This document shows, one piece after another, positions 1 to 11,122 of a DNA stretch of 64,000 bases. The notes under the pieces were generated by a model that made no database searches, was not told the origin of the DNA, and saw only the letters and a program-made list of their open reading frames with translations. The DNA comes from Linnemannia elongata. Its lineage: Eukaryota > Mortierellomycota > Mortierellomycetes > Mortierellales > Mortierellaceae. Position 1 is the first letter of the stretch, and each line of letters opens with the position of its first letter. Location of the stretch: NCBI GenBank assembly GCA_036320915.1, contig JAXBDG010000007.1, positions 124,001-188,000 of the forward strand, written 5' to 3'. The translations under genes and the position numbers were made by a program.

Positions 1-1
1 G

Positions 2-151
2 ATTACGAGGAAGCTGGTAGAGAGGAAGCAGGAGATTGAGCGGATCAAGAGGATCAATGCGGAGAATGCGATTACACTGCAGCAGCTGGAGGACGAGCGA
101 CTCCAGCAGGCACAGACAACGAACAACAGTAGCGTCTGCTGTGGAATATAA
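2..151 (+). CDS. 3' end of an unidentified gene, coiled-coil C-terminus
   Basis: The window opens inside an open frame that runs from base 2 to a TAA at 149-151, giving 49 residues. They are rich in Glu, Arg, Lys and Gln with heptad-like spacing, as in a coiled coil, and end SSVCCGI. The cysteine four from the end resembles a CaaX lipidation box, and the doubled cysteine recalls palmitoylated termini, but a glycine sits where CaaX boxes usually have an aliphatic residue. The body of the protein lies outside the window, so the family cannot be named. The exon start and the phase of any upstream intron are also unknown. Confidence 0.5.
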   Translation: MTRKLVERKQEIERIKRINAENAITLQQLEDERLQQAQTTNNSSVCCGI

Positions 152-811
<660 letters not shown>

Positions 812-2517
812 ATGAACGTCCGTCCCACCGCCAGATTCGCCATCAACCTCACCCGTGGCGCCTTCTCCCAATCCATCAAGCGCACCCTCAACGTAAATCA
901 CTCTCTCTTCCTCTCTCATTCTCCGGACTCCCGGATTGACTGTGCAACAACCGAGACTAGGGAGATGACAAATACAGGCAATTTTGGCAACTCGTACTTA
1001 CACATACCTATTTCCCCCTTTCACTCTCTCTGTCTCTCTCCGTATAATAGACGACACCTGCACCAGTGGCAGCACCATTGTCGTCAAAGTTTGTCAAGAT
1101 TGTGGAGGTCGGACCCAGGGATGGACTGCAGAATGAGAAGCAGGTGATTCCTGCCGAGACAAAGATCGAGTTCATCAACCGCCTTTCGGACACTGGTCTC
1201 TCTGTCGTCGAGGCGACTTCCTTTGTCTCTCCCAAGTGGGTCCCCCAGGTACCTTTTACGTCTTATTTTTATTGTTTTTGTTATTGCTCTTCTGTCTTCT
1301 CACCTAGGCTCAACGGAAAACCTACTTTACTTTGTATACACTGTGGTGAGAAGACGCTTGCTGGCTGGAACACTGAATCGACTAACTCAATGAAATATCT
1401 ATGGAATTTATATGTAGATGGGAGATGCCACTAAGGTGATTACATCGATCAAGAAGAAGGACAATGTCAACTACCCTTGCTTGACCCCCAACACGAAGGG
1501 TCTGGATGCTGCGATCAAGGCTGGCGTCAAGGAGGTCGCTGTCTTTTTGGCTGCTTCGGACTCCTTCAGCATGAAGAACATCAACTGCACAGTCGAGGAG
1601 AGCTTTGAGCGTGTCCGCCCCTTGATTACCAAGGCCCAGGAGAATGGCATCTTGGTCCGCGGGTACGTCGTTTTGTCGCTCTTTCGTGAATATGTCTTGA
1701 ATCCTGCTTGATTTCGTTGTTTATTTGTTTGTTTTATTGTTTGTGGTGTCACTTTATCACATTTCGAAAGACATTGCACCCTTCCTCTTGCACTACCGAA
1801 ATCTAACAACTGTCTTTCAATCCTCACTCCACTTTCCACTAGATACGTATCGTGTGTAGTTGGATGCCCTTATGAGGGTCCCATTGCACCCAGAAAGGTC
1901 GCCGAGGTGGCAAAGAAGCTGTACGATATGGGATGCTACGAGATTTCGTTGGGTGATACCATCGGAGTCGGTACCCCCGGCACTGTCCGCGAGCTGTTGC
2001 AAACTGTCTCCCAGGTCGTCCCCATGAAGGCCCTTGCCGTCCACTGCCACGATACCTACGGCCAAGCCCTTGCCAACATCCATTGCGCCCTCGAGGTACA
2101 TTCTTTGAACCATTTTCACTTATGCTGTAAATCGTGAATGTTTCTTTCTGCATGTGTAATTAATACCCACTCACATTTCTTTCCATGTTTTCTTGATCCA
2201 ACAAATAGATGGGAGTGCGTGTGGTCGATAGTTCGATGGCAGGATTGGGAGGATGTCCCTATGCTCCCGGCGCATCTGGAAACGTCGCCACAGAAGATGT
2301 TGTGTACATGTTGCACGGAATGCACTACAGCACAGGAGTCGATCTTGGAAAGGCCATCGAGACTGGAAACTGGATCTCGGAGAGGTTAGGCAAGGCTAAC
2401 GGATCCAAGGCTGCTAGAGCCTTGACCTTGAAGGCCGTCTCCGCTGCCGCTGCTAACGCTGCTGCCGCTGCCCCTTGCCCTCCTACCCCCGAGTCTCCCG
2501 TTAAGAGCAAGCTGTAA
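812..2517 (+). CDS. HMGCL: hydroxymethylglutaryl-CoA lyase, probably dual mitochondrial/peroxisomal
   Basis: Cleaves HMG-CoA to acetyl-CoA and acetoacetate, the last step of leucine degradation and ketogenesis. Five exons: 812-892, 1051-1248, 1418-1662, 1843-2095, 2209-2517, giving 361 residues (human enzyme 325). The N-terminus ([15 protein letters not shown]) is Arg-rich and free of acidic residues, like a mitochondrial presequence. The family motifs are intact: [12 protein letters not shown], the metal-ligand region [11 protein letters not shown], and the active-site loop [14 protein letters not shown] with the catalytic Cys at about residue 275. An Ala/Pro-rich C-terminal extension of about 30 residues ends in SKL, the canonical PTS1 peroxisome signal; the human enzyme ends CKL. 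An AATAAA at 2574 lies downstream. The neighbouring methyltransferase converges on it. Confidence 0.96.
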
Positions 2518-2780
2518 TTGGTTTACCATCTTTTCTCTCTCTCTCCACTCTTTTCACACCTTTTTAATTAAAGAATAAATCATAGACAATTTTCATCATG
2601 CAAGCATTGGAGACATAATTGTGAGGTTTTTTTTTTCAGTTGGTTTTGTTTGGCATGTATTTTTGATTCAAAGGTAAATAACTATCTAGATTGGACAAAC
2701 TAGTTAGACTACAAACATAAAGTCAAAGGACTGAAGGGCGAAACCCGACTTGTTTCGAACAAAGGGTTGCTTCCCTTTTT

Positions 2781-3986
2781 CTAAGGACGACGGCCCTTGG
2801 CGATAAGGACATCAGTCCAGACCTGAGTGCCACGAAGATCGCGGAAGAAGCCAAAGGAGCGTGTGGCAGAAACATCGACCAGTCCGGCCTTGGTGAAGAT
2901 CTCGGCCATGTTCTCGGGGTTGAAGCCACCCTTGTGGGCGACGTATTCCAGAGGCTTGCCTTCTTCATCCTTGTAGATGTCGTCGACTTTGACCAAGCCC
3001 TCGTGTTCATGCTTCTTGTCTCCGTGGGCGTGACCGTGCGAGTGGGAATGGTCGTGGTGACCGTGTCCATGTCCGTGGTCATGTCCATGATCGTGTCCGT
3101 GAGCGTGGGCAGCGTGGTCGTGACCGTGTCCGTGAGAGTGACCATGATCGTGTCCATGGTGCTCATGTCCATGATCAACTCCACCATGAACATGATGTCC
3201 CTCAAAGTCCAACACAATCACCCAACCTCCGCGCTTAACAATCTTCTTGCCCAAAGTATCAATAACTCCCTGGACATCCTCAATATGATGCAACACATAG
3301 TTGGAAAACACCATATCGAATCCACCATTTTCACCACCAAGGTATTTGGTGAATTCGGGTTCAGGTAAAGGGGAAGCATCGGTGACGAGGTGGTTGACGG
3401 TATGGATCTTGTTGGCGGCTTTAATAGAGGCCAGTTCGGGGAGGGTGTCGAGTTTCTTGTGGAGGTATTCCAGCATGCCCGATGAGGCGTCTACACCGAC
3501 GAGGTGGGCGACTTTTTCTGCGACCAGGAATGCAGCGAGGCCTATTTACATATTGTACGTGAAGGATAAAAAAAAAAAGTGATGAAAAAGTGATGTGTTA
3601 GTATGATTGCCGGATCAGATTGTCGGAAAGAATGGGTGAGTGCGCGGGCTCACAAATTGGGGGGGGGGGGGGATGAACTGATCCTTCTCGACTGTTTTTT
3701 TTTCTTTCCCCGCGCTCCATTCATAAAAACTGCGGATTCCCTCTTCCCTTTTCATTGTACACTTCTCTCAAAAAAAATAAAAGGGTGCATTGTATGCCTT
3801 ACCGGTACCGCATCCAAAGTCAAGGACGGTAGAGTTGCGGACATGCTCCTCAGAGGTCGAGGCCGTATACGCGGCAAGGATAGTCCCGGAGGCCTTGGCA
3901 GTCATCTCCTTGGCCATAGGGATGTTGTCGTACTCGTGGGCCTTGTTGTTGAAGTGCTCGTTGTTCTTGTCCTGGATCGACGACAT
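2781..3986 (-). CDS. class I SAM-dependent methyltransferase with a His-rich insert
   Basis: Two exons on the minus strand, 3803-3986 and 2781-3541, giving 314 residues. Residues 54-62 read VLDFGCGTG, the SAM-binding motif [10 protein letters not shown] follows as the acidic-loop region, and [12 protein letters not shown] resembles post-motif II/III of small-molecule methyltransferases. Right after the strand WVIVLDFEG comes a tract at about residues 177-242 with 31 histidines in 66 positions, mostly HG, HD and HS dipeptides like the metal loops of CDF and ZIP transporters. The methyltransferase fold then resumes ([11 protein letters not shown]...FGFFRDL). The start at 3986 is preferred over an in-frame ATG at 4235, because a minus-strand TATAAAAAG lies at 4141-4150 between them. 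The 261-bp intron contains a 14-G run. Substrate unknown. Confidence 0.88.
3000..3197 (-). repeat. imprecise hexanucleotide tract coding the His-rich insert
   Basis: On the minus strand this is a degenerate run of CAT/CAC alternating with GGA/GGT/GAC codons. It lies wholly inside the methyltransferase exon and keeps its frame. Synonymous variation between units (CAC versus CAT, GGA versus GGT) suggests an old tract kept at the protein level rather than a fresh slippage expansion. Confidence 0.8.
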
Positions 3987-4140
3987 TTTTGTTTCTTGTT
4001 CTTGTTTGAGGGTTGTTGGGTGCAAAACTTGGTTGTTTGTATGTGTGAATGTGAGTGTGGGTGGGATGGTAGTTGGATTGGTTTGAGTGGTTGGGATGAT
4101 GAGAGAAAAGAAAGAAGGAAGTGTGGGAACAGAGATGCCC

Positions 4141-4150
4141 CTTTTTATAG
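4141..4150 (-). promoter_or_regulatory. TATA box for the His-rich methyltransferase
   Basis: Reads CTATAAAAAG on the minus strand, about 155 bp upstream of the ATG at 3986. The spacing suits a transcript starting near 4110 with a 5' UTR of about 120 nt, and it argues against translation from the in-frame ATG at 4235. Confidence 0.55.
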
Positions 4151-5082
4151 TTGAGAAGAGGATGAGGGAGGAGAGGAGGGAGAGAGTGAAGAAGATTGAG
4201 AAGTAGTGACGGGTTAGGATCTTACCCCAGTTCATTGTTGCTGAAATGTTTTTTGTTTTTTTTGAATGTGAGGGAAAGGAGAGTAAAGGCTCAATTCAAT
4301 TGGCGATTTTATATAACGTAAAAACGAATGAAAGACAAGCAAAGGCAAGCACAAATATGACCATAGTTGGAAGACAAAGTAAAAAAGAGCGGATAGAAAA
4401 CAGATGATCGGGATGCATCCATTGGAACAATTAAAACGAAGGAAAAAAAAAAAGGAAAGGAAACGCACAGGTTGTCAAAAATAACTACGTATGTCTCGGA
4501 TGACTAACTTGTAAGGTACCCGTTTTTGCTCATGCTCACCTTGTCAAAAAAAATAAATGCCTCATTTCATGATCGAAAACCTTTGCTCTTTGGTCTCCCC
4601 TTTCGATGGTCTAGCCCTACTTTCTTATTGTTTTCGATTCATTCTTTGGATAGACTGTATTGTTGGACTCCATGGAGCACTTTTCATTGGAAAGAGGGGA
4701 TGGCTACTGCGGGATGCTGCGGGATACATCAATTTAGCAGCAAGAAGAAAGAAAGAAAGAAGGAAGTTAGCCACGTATCGAATAAAAAGCATTGAAATGG
4801 GGAGACATGATTGTTTACCAAATCGGGTGAACAAAGTTGGATGCACCTATCAGTTCTCAAATTGATTGCCTCATCCAACCTGATGATCATTCTTCACTAT
4901 ATGTCTTTCTCTCCTCCAGAAGTGCCTAGGCCCGCAAACATTCTGTTTCTTTGTTCTCAATTATTAATCACACACCGTCTGTTGGGACTTGTCCTTTTAC
5001 ATTCACTTGTCTAGACCGGCACTCATTTCATTTTTATTTCCTTTTCAAATCGGCCATAGTCTATGCTTATTCATGCCTACTC

Positions 5083-5257
5083 GGCACCAGGTTTTGCGCC
5101 CATTCTTCTACAACTAATCGCATGTGCCTTATTCATTGTCACATTCACTTAATGGTCACACCTGCGCATTTTCCCTTTTTATCTCCTTTTCCCTATTCAT
5201 TACGTAGGCCAATGGCCTCTTTTTCCAATGTTCCTTGGCGCCAGTTTTTGCGCCCAT
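5083..5257 (+). repeat. pair of 21-bp GGCnCCAGnTTTTGCGCCCAT motifs
   Basis: Copies at 5083-5103 and 5237-5257 match at 19 of 21 positions, within otherwise AT-rich intergenic DNA. Each combines GGCRCCA with TTTTGCGCCC. Both halves resemble E2F/MBF-type GCGCC sites. No flanking gene start is close enough to assign them to a promoter. Confidence 0.6.
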
Positions 5258-5518
5258 ACACCCATCCAAGTCGCTCATCTGCCTCATTTGCCAATTAAAT
5301 TACCACCCATGGTAAGTGTATAGAATAGTACACTCTTCATTCTTTTAACTCAATTTTTATCGTCACTTTTTTTTCCGCTCATTTCTTTTTTTTTTATTTT
5401 TTTTTTTCGACACCTTATCCGACATAAACCTGTTTGTGTCAATCTTTGTGGCTAATCATGCTGCCTAGTCTGACATTAGATTGACATGCTGCGCACTTTC
5501 ATCACTGTGCCTCTCTCT

Positions 5519-5600
<82 letters not shown>
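5519..5600. repeat. (CT)n microsatellite
   Basis: A CT dinucleotide run of about 80 bp ending in TTTCTCGAG. Same class and strand orientation as the array at 324-425. Confidence 0.93.
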
Positions 5601-5606
<6 letters not shown>

Positions 5607-6247
5607 AGATCTTTCCTCGCCTGTCAGTATATGCAATTTTCTTATGTGTCAAGAAGGGTGTTTTTATGATTAGAGGTATGAATGTTAAATTCGTGTTATA
5701 AGTATTAGCATAAATAGAGTCTAGACTATGACTATGACTATGACGACGACTACGACTACGGAAGAGTGGCAGAGAGACAGATAGAGAGAAAGGGGCAAGG
5801 TATGTGCATAAGGGGGGAGAAAATATGTACACGAAGAGTGGAGAAGTGGAGAGTGGAGAAGTAGAGGTGCGGGAAAGGAAAAGGAGACAGGTCAATGGAG
5901 ATATCATTGGATACCTCTTGACTGCCGCCGATCGGTTGAGCGACCTAATAAGCTTGAGCTGTGAACAAAAAAACAAAAGAGATATGAAATAAAACAAGAG
6001 AGAGAAAACTGGTTGAACGTAGCATTTTGACAAGAGAACAAAAAACAATGAGGTATTCAGGACCGATGCAGAAATAAGCAAAAAAAAAAAAAAAAAAGAA
6101 AAGAAATAAAAGCAATAGAAAGCAAAACAAAGTTTGATGTTGAACAAACCTGTCAGACCTTCAACTTATCCTTTTTTTTTTTTTTTTTTTTGGCTATCAT
6201 CTTAGTGCATCAATTATCAACCTATCGTCATCCTAAGACGTGATAGT

Positions 6248-6583
6248 TCAGTTCTTCGCATTCTGCTGCTGCTGCTGCTCACCCGCACATTCCTTCTTCG
6301 CTCCGGTACCAGTACCGGTAAAAGAAGGTGCCTCGGGGGAAGTGGGGGGAAAACCCTTGGGAGGGGTAATAATGCGAGGCATGATATTACTGACGGAAAG
6401 GGGCATAAGACTCTCGAGAACTTTGGCTCGGGTAGGAGAGGTGATTGCTGGAGTGGCGGCGATGTTTCGGAGTTGGATGGTGATCTTTGGCTTGGGGAGG
6501 AGCTCAGAGCTGGAGGTGGAGGAGTCGATGCTGCTGCTGCAGTCGTCCGACAGCTGGGTGTAACCGGAGTGCTGGTGAGACAT
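6248..6583 (-). CDS. small hypothetical Ser/Pro-rich protein
   Basis: An intronless 111-residue frame with an ATG at 6583. The product is Ser-rich at the start, Pro/Thr-rich in the middle and ends in a short Gln run (CAG codons). It has no signal peptide, membrane segment or domain I recognise. Support: codon-like composition in an otherwise AT-rich region, a pyrimidine-rich leader and a TATATATGA on the minus strand near 6901-6912. The leader would then be about 300 nt, which leaves room for an unseen upstream exon. It may be a real short gene or a chance frame. Confidence 0.45.
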   Translation of the reverse strand: MSHQHSGYTQLSDDCSSSIDSSTSSSELLPKPKITIQLRNIAATPAITSPTRAKVLESLMPLSVSNIMPRIITPPKGFPPTSPEAPSFTGTGTGAKKECAGEQQQQQNAKN

Positions 6584-8063
6584 GGTGTTGATCGGTAGTG
6601 GAGTGAAAAATGGAGGAGGCTTGAAAGGAAGAAAGGAAGGACGGTGGAGGAGTGGACTGAGCTGGACTGGGACTGGAACCGAGAGTGTAGGACTGAGTGA
6701 CTTAGAGTGATGGAACCGAGTAAGTGGTAGTAGTAAACCTCTTGTGATTGAAAACCGGTAGACTCTTGTATGCTTGCTTGATTGCTTGGCTTGTATTCTT
6801 GCTTGTTGCGTTGGTTGTTCTCTTTGTAAGAGTGTTAAAGCTGTTTGAGTTGCTTTTGGAATGAAGAACCGACATGAAAAAAAAAGGCGGGTCGGGCGGG
6901 TTCATATATATGACGGTGATCCTGTTATTCCGTTGCAGTTAAACTCACTTCGCGATTGGCTCCTTTAGGTAGGACCCAGAGGGGAAATCTCCGCTTAGAG
7001 CATGACGACATGTTCAATTGATACGATTGAACTGGTGGTCAATGAGGAGGGGAGGAGGTGGGGTCAATCAGTAAGGGGTGTAGGAGAGAGGACAAAGACA
7101 AGACGGCCGGAAACAGGCAACTCCATTCGAATCCAATACCCCAGCGGCTTGATTAACCCTAACTCTGCGGGAGGCGAGGACGATTTCATTCTTTTGCTGT
7201 CTCTTTTTCTTATTAAAAGTACAAAAACTCAAAAATTAACGTTGTCTTGGCCTTGTTGTGCTTTTAAATCATTCTTCACTCATAGTGACTCATGAAAAAG
7301 AAATGGTGATGGGAGGAAGGGAAGAGGGACCATGCACAATCGTTACCGAACATTAGAGTTGTAAAGATGGATGTTGCTGCTTTCACTGTGTTCATCGATT
7401 GGGTTGCGCTTTTTTCTAGTGTAACAATAAAGGGGGGAAGGAGAGAAAAATGAAAACATAGGCGATCTAATTGTGGACAGCATAACACACTGAGCCGTTT
7501 GTTATTCGACTACTCAAACACTGTGTGGGAGAAAGACCAATTGATGCCAGTAGGTCAAGCACGCCACAGGGGCCTCGGTAGCAATGGATTTGCTTATACC
7601 AACAAGAACTACCATCTTCTAAAGTATGATAACGGGTCCTGGATGCAACATGGCCTATGATCTGCGCCTTCTAACTGCGAAGCATCCCATTGAAAAAAAA
7701 GTGAGAGCTTGCTTTGAAACCAAAGAAAGGCTGAGGGAATCAGGATGAGCTTATTTTATTTTTTTCCCGCTTTGTTTATCCAGTCGATAGAGAAAAAGGA
7801 TATGCTTTAAGAGTAGGTTACAGAATGAAACCGATATGGTTCGTGTGTCCGCGAGTAACTACTCAGCTTTTAGCTATCCTTTCTTCTCTCCTGAGAAAGT
7901 AGTCTCACTGGTGCATAGTTGTGTGCTTTCAATCCTCCAATCCAAAAAAGTATGTGTCCTACTCTCGCTCCACTCATATTCAGGCACCATAGCTTCACTC
8001 GAGAAAAAGATGGAGCTATGGTTGCGGAGAGCAAAACGATTGCCAGGAAGCAAAAGAGAAGAT
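6584..8063. other. intergenic, nothing recognised
   Basis: The first 330 bp is the probable promoter and leader of the small minus-strand gene. From about 6.95 to 8.06 kb I see no motif, repeat or coding segment I can support. Confidence 0.6.
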
Positions 8064-8133
8064 GAAAGTGCCGGGACTCGAACCCGGTTCTCAGGCTTGG
8101 AAGGCCGGAATGATACCCATATACTACACTTTC
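8064..8133 (-). tRNA. trnG-UCC: tRNA-Gly (anticodon UCC)
   Basis: On the minus strand the ends GAAAGTG and CACTTTC form a perfect 7-bp acceptor stem. The T arm is CCGGG-TTCGAGT-CCCGG. The anticodon loop CTTCCAA presents TCC and is closed by GGC/GCC, with one C-T mismatch at the fourth stem pair. The D arm GTATATGGGTATCAT is of the short type seen in eukaryotic tRNA-Gly. It is 70 nt long, has no intron, and no CCA is encoded. The mismatch could mean an early pseudogene. Retroelement 3' ends begin about 110 bp upstream of its 5' end. Confidence 0.85.
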
Positions 8134-8240
8134 TCTGTGAAACTGAAATTTCAGTTTCTTACATATATCAAAAGAAAATATGCATATCACGTGGTATCAC
8201 GTTTCTACGCCACCAAAAAAGCTGGTTTAAAAAAATCACT

Positions 8241-8262
8241 AAAATTGTGTACGAAAAAAAAA
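8241..8262 (+). mobile_element. 3' tail fragment of a LINE-like element (copy D)
   Basis: AAAATTGTGTACGAAAAAAA followed by AGCTGG matches the 3' terminus of the larger copies (TAAAATTGTGTA, then an A run, then GYGCC). Only the tail is recognisable. It sits about 110 bp upstream of tRNA-Gly, with copy A directly behind it. Confidence 0.45.
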
Positions 8263-8307
8263 GCTGGTTAAAAAAAATCGCGAACAAAAAAAAGAAAAGC
8301 TGGTTAA

Positions 8308-8823
8308 CAAAAACTTGGAGGCTCACTACGATCTGGAAGGAGGCGGATATGGAAACCCCGATGCTCCGCGACAATCGCATGGGAGCAGACCCAGGGCATC
8401 TCCGCCAAGGACAAAACATTAAAATGCACAGGTCCTCGTGGTGACTGGAGTCAAGGATATGGTTACATTACGCGTGATGGTTTCTGCCCGTGTGGCGCTT
8501 CGCTAGCCATACATAAAGATCAGATCTGCCCTGCAGCGACCAAGAATCCACGCACAACTCATGAACGGCTGTTGGAGAACCTGCTGGGAAGGAGAGAGTT
8601 ATCATTGATGGAGAGGTTGGGAAGAATCCCCTTTATTCGTATCTAGTTCTATTTTCTTTTGTTATTGCTGTGAAGAGCAGCGATAATTGTTGCGCAGAGC
8701 CAGGTTCCGGAACGGACTGTGACTGGTGGATGGTTCACTGAAGAGTTTGGTCTGTAGTCCCCTTTACTTCCAAATGCTTCCTTTGTTCTGTTTGTCAGAG
8801 AAATAAAATTGTGTAAAAAAAAA
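8308..8823 (+). mobile_element. 5'-truncated LINE-like element, 3' end (copy A)
   Basis: An open frame of 112 codons (8308-8646) ends in TAG. Its C-terminal part carries FCPCGASLAIHKDQICPA, that is C-x-C-x6-H-x4-C, like the zinc motif that closes many non-LTR retrotransposon ORF2 proteins; NPRTTHERLLENLL follows. A 3' UTR of about 170 bp ends in AATAAAATTGTGTA plus an A run at 8815-8823. A second copy at about 12.2-12.5 kb matches in DNA, in frame (CP, T-x-PR, ER-LE are shared) and in the 3' UTR, so this is a repeat family rather than a unique gene. No reverse transcriptase domain survives. LINE identity is an inference; repetition and poly(A) ending are seen. Confidence 0.65.
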
Positions 8824-9950
8824 GTGCCAGGTGTTTTTTTGGAGGGAGGGATTCTGTTTTCTCTTTCCTAGCTGTGTAAAAAGAGAGAATTGTGAAAGGC
8901 AATCCACCCCGACTCAAGCTCTTTCTCACTGGAGTCTGGCTCCAGGGTCATACCTTCGTACCATTTGTCTCTGTCATGCTCGTTTCAAATACCCACAAAA
9001 AATCAATTTTTCATTCTCGCGCTCTTTTGGGGGTTCATTCTTCGGTCATTTTCTGAATGATGAAAAAATGTTGGCAACAGAAAAGAAATGCTGGTTTTGG
9101 GAAGAAAAAACCTATGTGTTGTTCGTAGTGATGTGGTCCCTGGGCCTTCGTTGGTGTCCATCTACTTTCGCGATCAAAAATTGAGCTCTTTTTTTTTTTT
9201 TTTGGCGAGTTGTAACGTTACTTCCTTGTGCCTGCTTTACATTGCCTTCTAACTTTCGCTCTCTTGTAACAATTCAATAGAAAGATAAGAGCATGTCCAT
9301 TTGCATGACTGCCACTTGAACCATTTTTGCAGTCAGTATATCCCCTCTCTCGAGCGCCAAGAAGAGTCTTTGCATTTTCTGGCGCATTTTTTTTTTTTTT
9401 TTTTTTTTATTATTATTTTTGGCCATGGCAAGAGGAGAAGGCGACACAGATCTCAATCTTTGTCTCTCAGGTCGTTGTCTTTGTATTATTTACTTGGAGA
9501 GGAAAAGAAAAGAAATGTTGGATCGTTGAGTGGGCGTGAGTGAAAAGATGAAAAGTCATCGTTGGAGAAAAAAGGAATGGCTCAGGGTTGACAGCGAATA
9601 GCCACTGAGAGGTAGAGTGGTAAACGTAGATGACACGAATTACAAGAGGGAACGCAAAAATATAATTATATTTGGTGATGGCGAGAGGAATGTGAGAGTG
9701 AACAAGGCCGCGAATACGACTGGACATAAGCAACATGGTACAAGGTAACAAAAGGACAATATCCCAGAAGAAAAAAATGCAAAGCAGAGACAACTGTGTA
9801 CCTGGCAACCATCAATGTAGAAACCATGATACAGGCCCCAACGGGGATATTGTAAGGTGCAAAAAACGAAAGGGAAAAAAGAGAGAGGGATGCGGAGGGA
9901 CAGGTTTGATCCTGTGTCCCCTCACTTTAGGTTAAACAATGTTGTGATGT

Positions 9951-10704
9951 TTGATACTTTGTAGAGTTGCTAACACATCCTTGCAATTGAAAGTTGAGGC
10001 AGGTCCTTTATACCTCACTCTCTCCTCTTGCCAAGACAGCCAGAAAGGATGGGCGGCAATAAAGATGGGCCAAGGGGATGAAGGACCTTTCTTTCCCAAT
10101 TCCCTCTTTTCGTCTGCAAGAGCAGTCACACCGACCTCCATCCCTACGTCGGGGCTATCCATCCAGCCAACCATCATACCGACAAGGCCCTTGAGCAGGA
10201 ACCACAATTGGCGCCAGCATTGCCAAGGTGCCTACCACCCCGGGTCGTCAAGATGCAAGGAGAGCTTGGAAGTTTCAAGGCGAGTGTTACAAGGTCATCG
10301 TTTCGGTCCATGGAGCGAGATGAGAGAGAGAAAGGGTCCCCCATTGCCGCACAGAATGGCTTCCGAATGGAGTTGGCCGGCTGTCATTCAACCCTCTTGG
10401 CGAGAGGTCCTTGGTCCCCCCACAAGGAGAGACGCCATGGTTTTTGACGGAAACAACAACCGCCCCCTCTGTCCAGGTCGGTGCGAGGAACGACTACCCT
10501 CGCGCAGCACGGGAGTGCATGGACAGGCCTTTGCTTATGAGGTTCAAGTGGGGACTGCCTTGGGACATAAGTATTCAGCGGTATCCGCGTCTTAGAAACC
10601 GTCTCTGGCACCAAGACAACTAGCTTCCCGAATGGGTGCATGGTGCCAAGTCCCAGCCTCTTTGCCTTGGAGGTGTGTGGGAAGAAACTTGTTTCCTCCT
10701 TCAC
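9951..10704. other. GC-richer block, possible decayed element
   Basis: Open frames on both strands overlap here: 9951-10595 plus, with 10384-10704 and 9932-10207 minus. Base composition is clearly higher in GC than the flanks. None of the frames has an ATG-initiated, promoter-supported or family-recognisable product. One minus-strand stretch (MHPFGKLVVLVPE) weakly recalls the GCxxxVxVP region of copia-type polyproteins, but I cannot confirm it. A degenerated transposon or pseudogene is the simplest reading. Confidence 0.3.
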
Positions 10705-11122
10705 AGGTGCGCAAGCGCTAATGGCAAAAAAACCCCCTTTGCGCTAGTCTCCCTCTTCTCCTGGAGACGCATGACCAAAAATTTATATTTTTGTCACGCA
10801 CGCACGCAAGTGCAAGGATGAAAAAACACATTTGGTGGCGGTCGGAGGTACTTGGCTTATCTCCCGGTTGTTCAAGGCGGAGAAGGAGTGAAGATGAGGT
10901 GGAGAAGTGAGAGGGTCCGTTAGTGAAGGACAAGCAACAACTGGATAGATAGCCTTGTATCTTCGGCCGTCCCTTCCCGAGAGGGTACGCGATTGTCGCA
11001 CTGAGCCTGCCGAGCTTTGGACTCAGGGACAGTGACTAGCAGTATGACCGCATGGATGAGTTCATTACATAGTTCCCTTTATTAGTTGAACGAGCTTCAT
11101 GGGCTGTTGGCTAGAGAGATAG

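Larger units (their letters stand above)
4236..6247. other. intergenic, AT-rich with simple repeats
   Basis: No convincing gene. It contains A/T homopolymers, a (CT)n array, a short GACTAT/GACTAC trinucleotide-type run at about 5724-5760, and two copies of a 21-bp GC-rich motif (5083-5103 and 5237-5257). The long open frames here are low-complexity Phe/Ser/Leu or Arg/Glu products of the repeats. Confidence 0.7.

Noticed and set aside
2934..3368. Val/Met/Ser-rich plus-strand frame of 144 codons
   Set aside because: Antisense of the His-rich methyltransferase exon; the repeats simply mirror the His codons.
4235..4236. Methyltransferase start at the in-frame ATG at 4235 (membrane-like N-terminus)
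   Set aside because: A TATA box at 4141-4150 lies inside this extension, and the extra residues are low-complexity leader DNA. The ATG at 3986 fits better.
5476..6147. 223-codon minus-strand frame rich in Phe and Ser
   Set aside because: Composed of poly(A/T) and (CT)n translations, with no domain and no promoter.
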